Assembly (NCBI RefSeq): GCF_900188155.1
Contig: NZ_FZOG01000007.1
Span: 62,001-126,000 of the forward strand
Reading direction: 5' to 3'
DNA length: 64,000 nucleotides
Origin: Pseudomonas segetis
Lineage (GTDB): Bacteria; Pseudomonadota; Gammaproteobacteria; Pseudomonadales; Pseudomonadaceae
The translations under genes were made by a program, and so were the position numbers. The notes beneath the pieces were generated by a model, which saw only the letters and a list, made by a program, of their open reading frames with translations, had not been told where the DNA came from and ran no database searches. This document shows positions 63,711 through 64,000 of the stretch, piece by piece. Position 1 is the stretch's first letter; each line of letters begins with the position of its first letter.

Positions 63711-64000
63711 ATGAGCCAGATTCCAGTTAAGAACATCACCCCTCCTGCCGCGAAAGTACAGTCCTCGACTGATCTTTACGCCAGCGCTGAAAAAATCTAC
63801 ACCCGCGCCTTTTCCGGCGTTTTCCGCAACCTGCGCAGGGTTGGCGGTGCGTTTCTGTTCCTAGTGTATTTCGGCACCGTCTGGCTCAACTGGGATGGTC
63901 GTCAAGCCGTCTGGTGGAACCTGCCAGAACGCAAATTTTATATTTTTGGCTCAACCTTCTGGCCGCAAGATTTTGTGCTGCTTTCAGCACTGTTGATCAT
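63711..64000 (+). CDS. ccoG: Cytochrome c oxidase accessory protein CcoG, N-terminus only
   Basis: About 96 codons are visible before the window ends. The frame opens with MSQIPVKNITPPAAKVQSS, then has YTRAFSGVFRNLRR and a first membrane helix (GGAFLFLVYFGTVWLNW) followed by the WWNLPERKFYIFG segment, matching the start of CcoG/FixG/RdxA. This polyferredoxin-like membrane protein helps load copper into cbb3 oxidase. The ATG at 63711 follows GGACGATCTG; the intergenic gap of 137 bases carries the hairpin. Confidence 0.9.
   Translation, partial: MSQIPVKNITPPAAKVQSSTDLYASAEKIYTRAFSGVFRNLRRVGGAFLFLVYFGTVWLNWDGRQAVWWNLPERKFYIFGSTFWPQDFVLLSALLI

Overview
The window is chromosomal DNA of a Pseudomonas-like gammaproteobacterium. 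The evidence is the near-identity, as remembered, of SucA (943 aa), SdhD, LpdG and GltA to the Pseudomonas proteins, and a gene order from 20 to 64 kb that broadly follows the P. aeruginosa PA1589-PA1551 neighbourhood (recalled, not searched). GC looks to be in the high fifties. I see no rRNA, tRNA, CRISPR array, insertion sequence, integrase or phage gene. Most of the window is core metabolism.

Region 1 (1-20.4 kb) is catabolic. It begins with the edge of a TRAP transporter operon in which a gluconokinase and the small TRAP permease form one polypeptide; TAGCGCT-core operator-like motifs lie at its promoter and inside the linker. Next is a minus-strand acyl-CoA operon led by an AraC-type regulator (two acyl-CoA ligases, SDR, thiolase, acyl-CoA dehydrogenase; resembles PA2552-PA2557). 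Then comes the liuRABCDE leucine/isovalerate cluster, an IclR regulator, and a short-chain fatty acid transporter with both subunits of a 3-oxoacid CoA-transferase. Together liu plus sco/ato turn isovaleryl-CoA into acetyl-CoA and acetoacetate, and acetoacetate into acetoacetyl-CoA. The only thiolase in the window is in the acyl-CoA operon.

Region 2 (20.4-24.7 kb) holds a PilU-like ATPase, a parvulin, a DUF1090 protein and an ABC-F protein (ybiT, TTG start). Region 3 (24.7-37.9 kb) is the TCA supercluster: sdhCDAB-sucAB-lpdG-sucCD on the minus strand, divergent from gltA. Every wide gene boundary in the minus-strand array carries a GC-rich hairpin.

Region 4 (38-52 kb) contains small housekeeping genes: START-domain protein, YkgJ-type Cys protein, 3-hydroxyisobutyrate dehydrogenase-like enzyme, exonuclease, ppnP, rhtA, a five-gene run (NAD-kinase-like, DUF1287, DCC, DoxX-like, MsbA-like ABC exporter), pdxB, a MATE pump, a cupin-RidA pair, tusA and rlmM.

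Region 5 (52-64 kb) has acnA behind a leader able to form competing or pseudoknotted pairings, an aerotaxis receptor behind a perfect ANR/FNR box, several small proteins, and ccoNOQP with the start of ccoG. A candidate small RNA with a strong terminator lies on the minus strand just upstream of ccoN.

No wholly new multi-gene system is evident. The best leads are the gluconokinase-DctQ fusion with its internal operator motifs, the candidate sRNA upstream of ccoN, the acnA leader, and the poorly characterised five-gene run at 41.9-46.3 kb.
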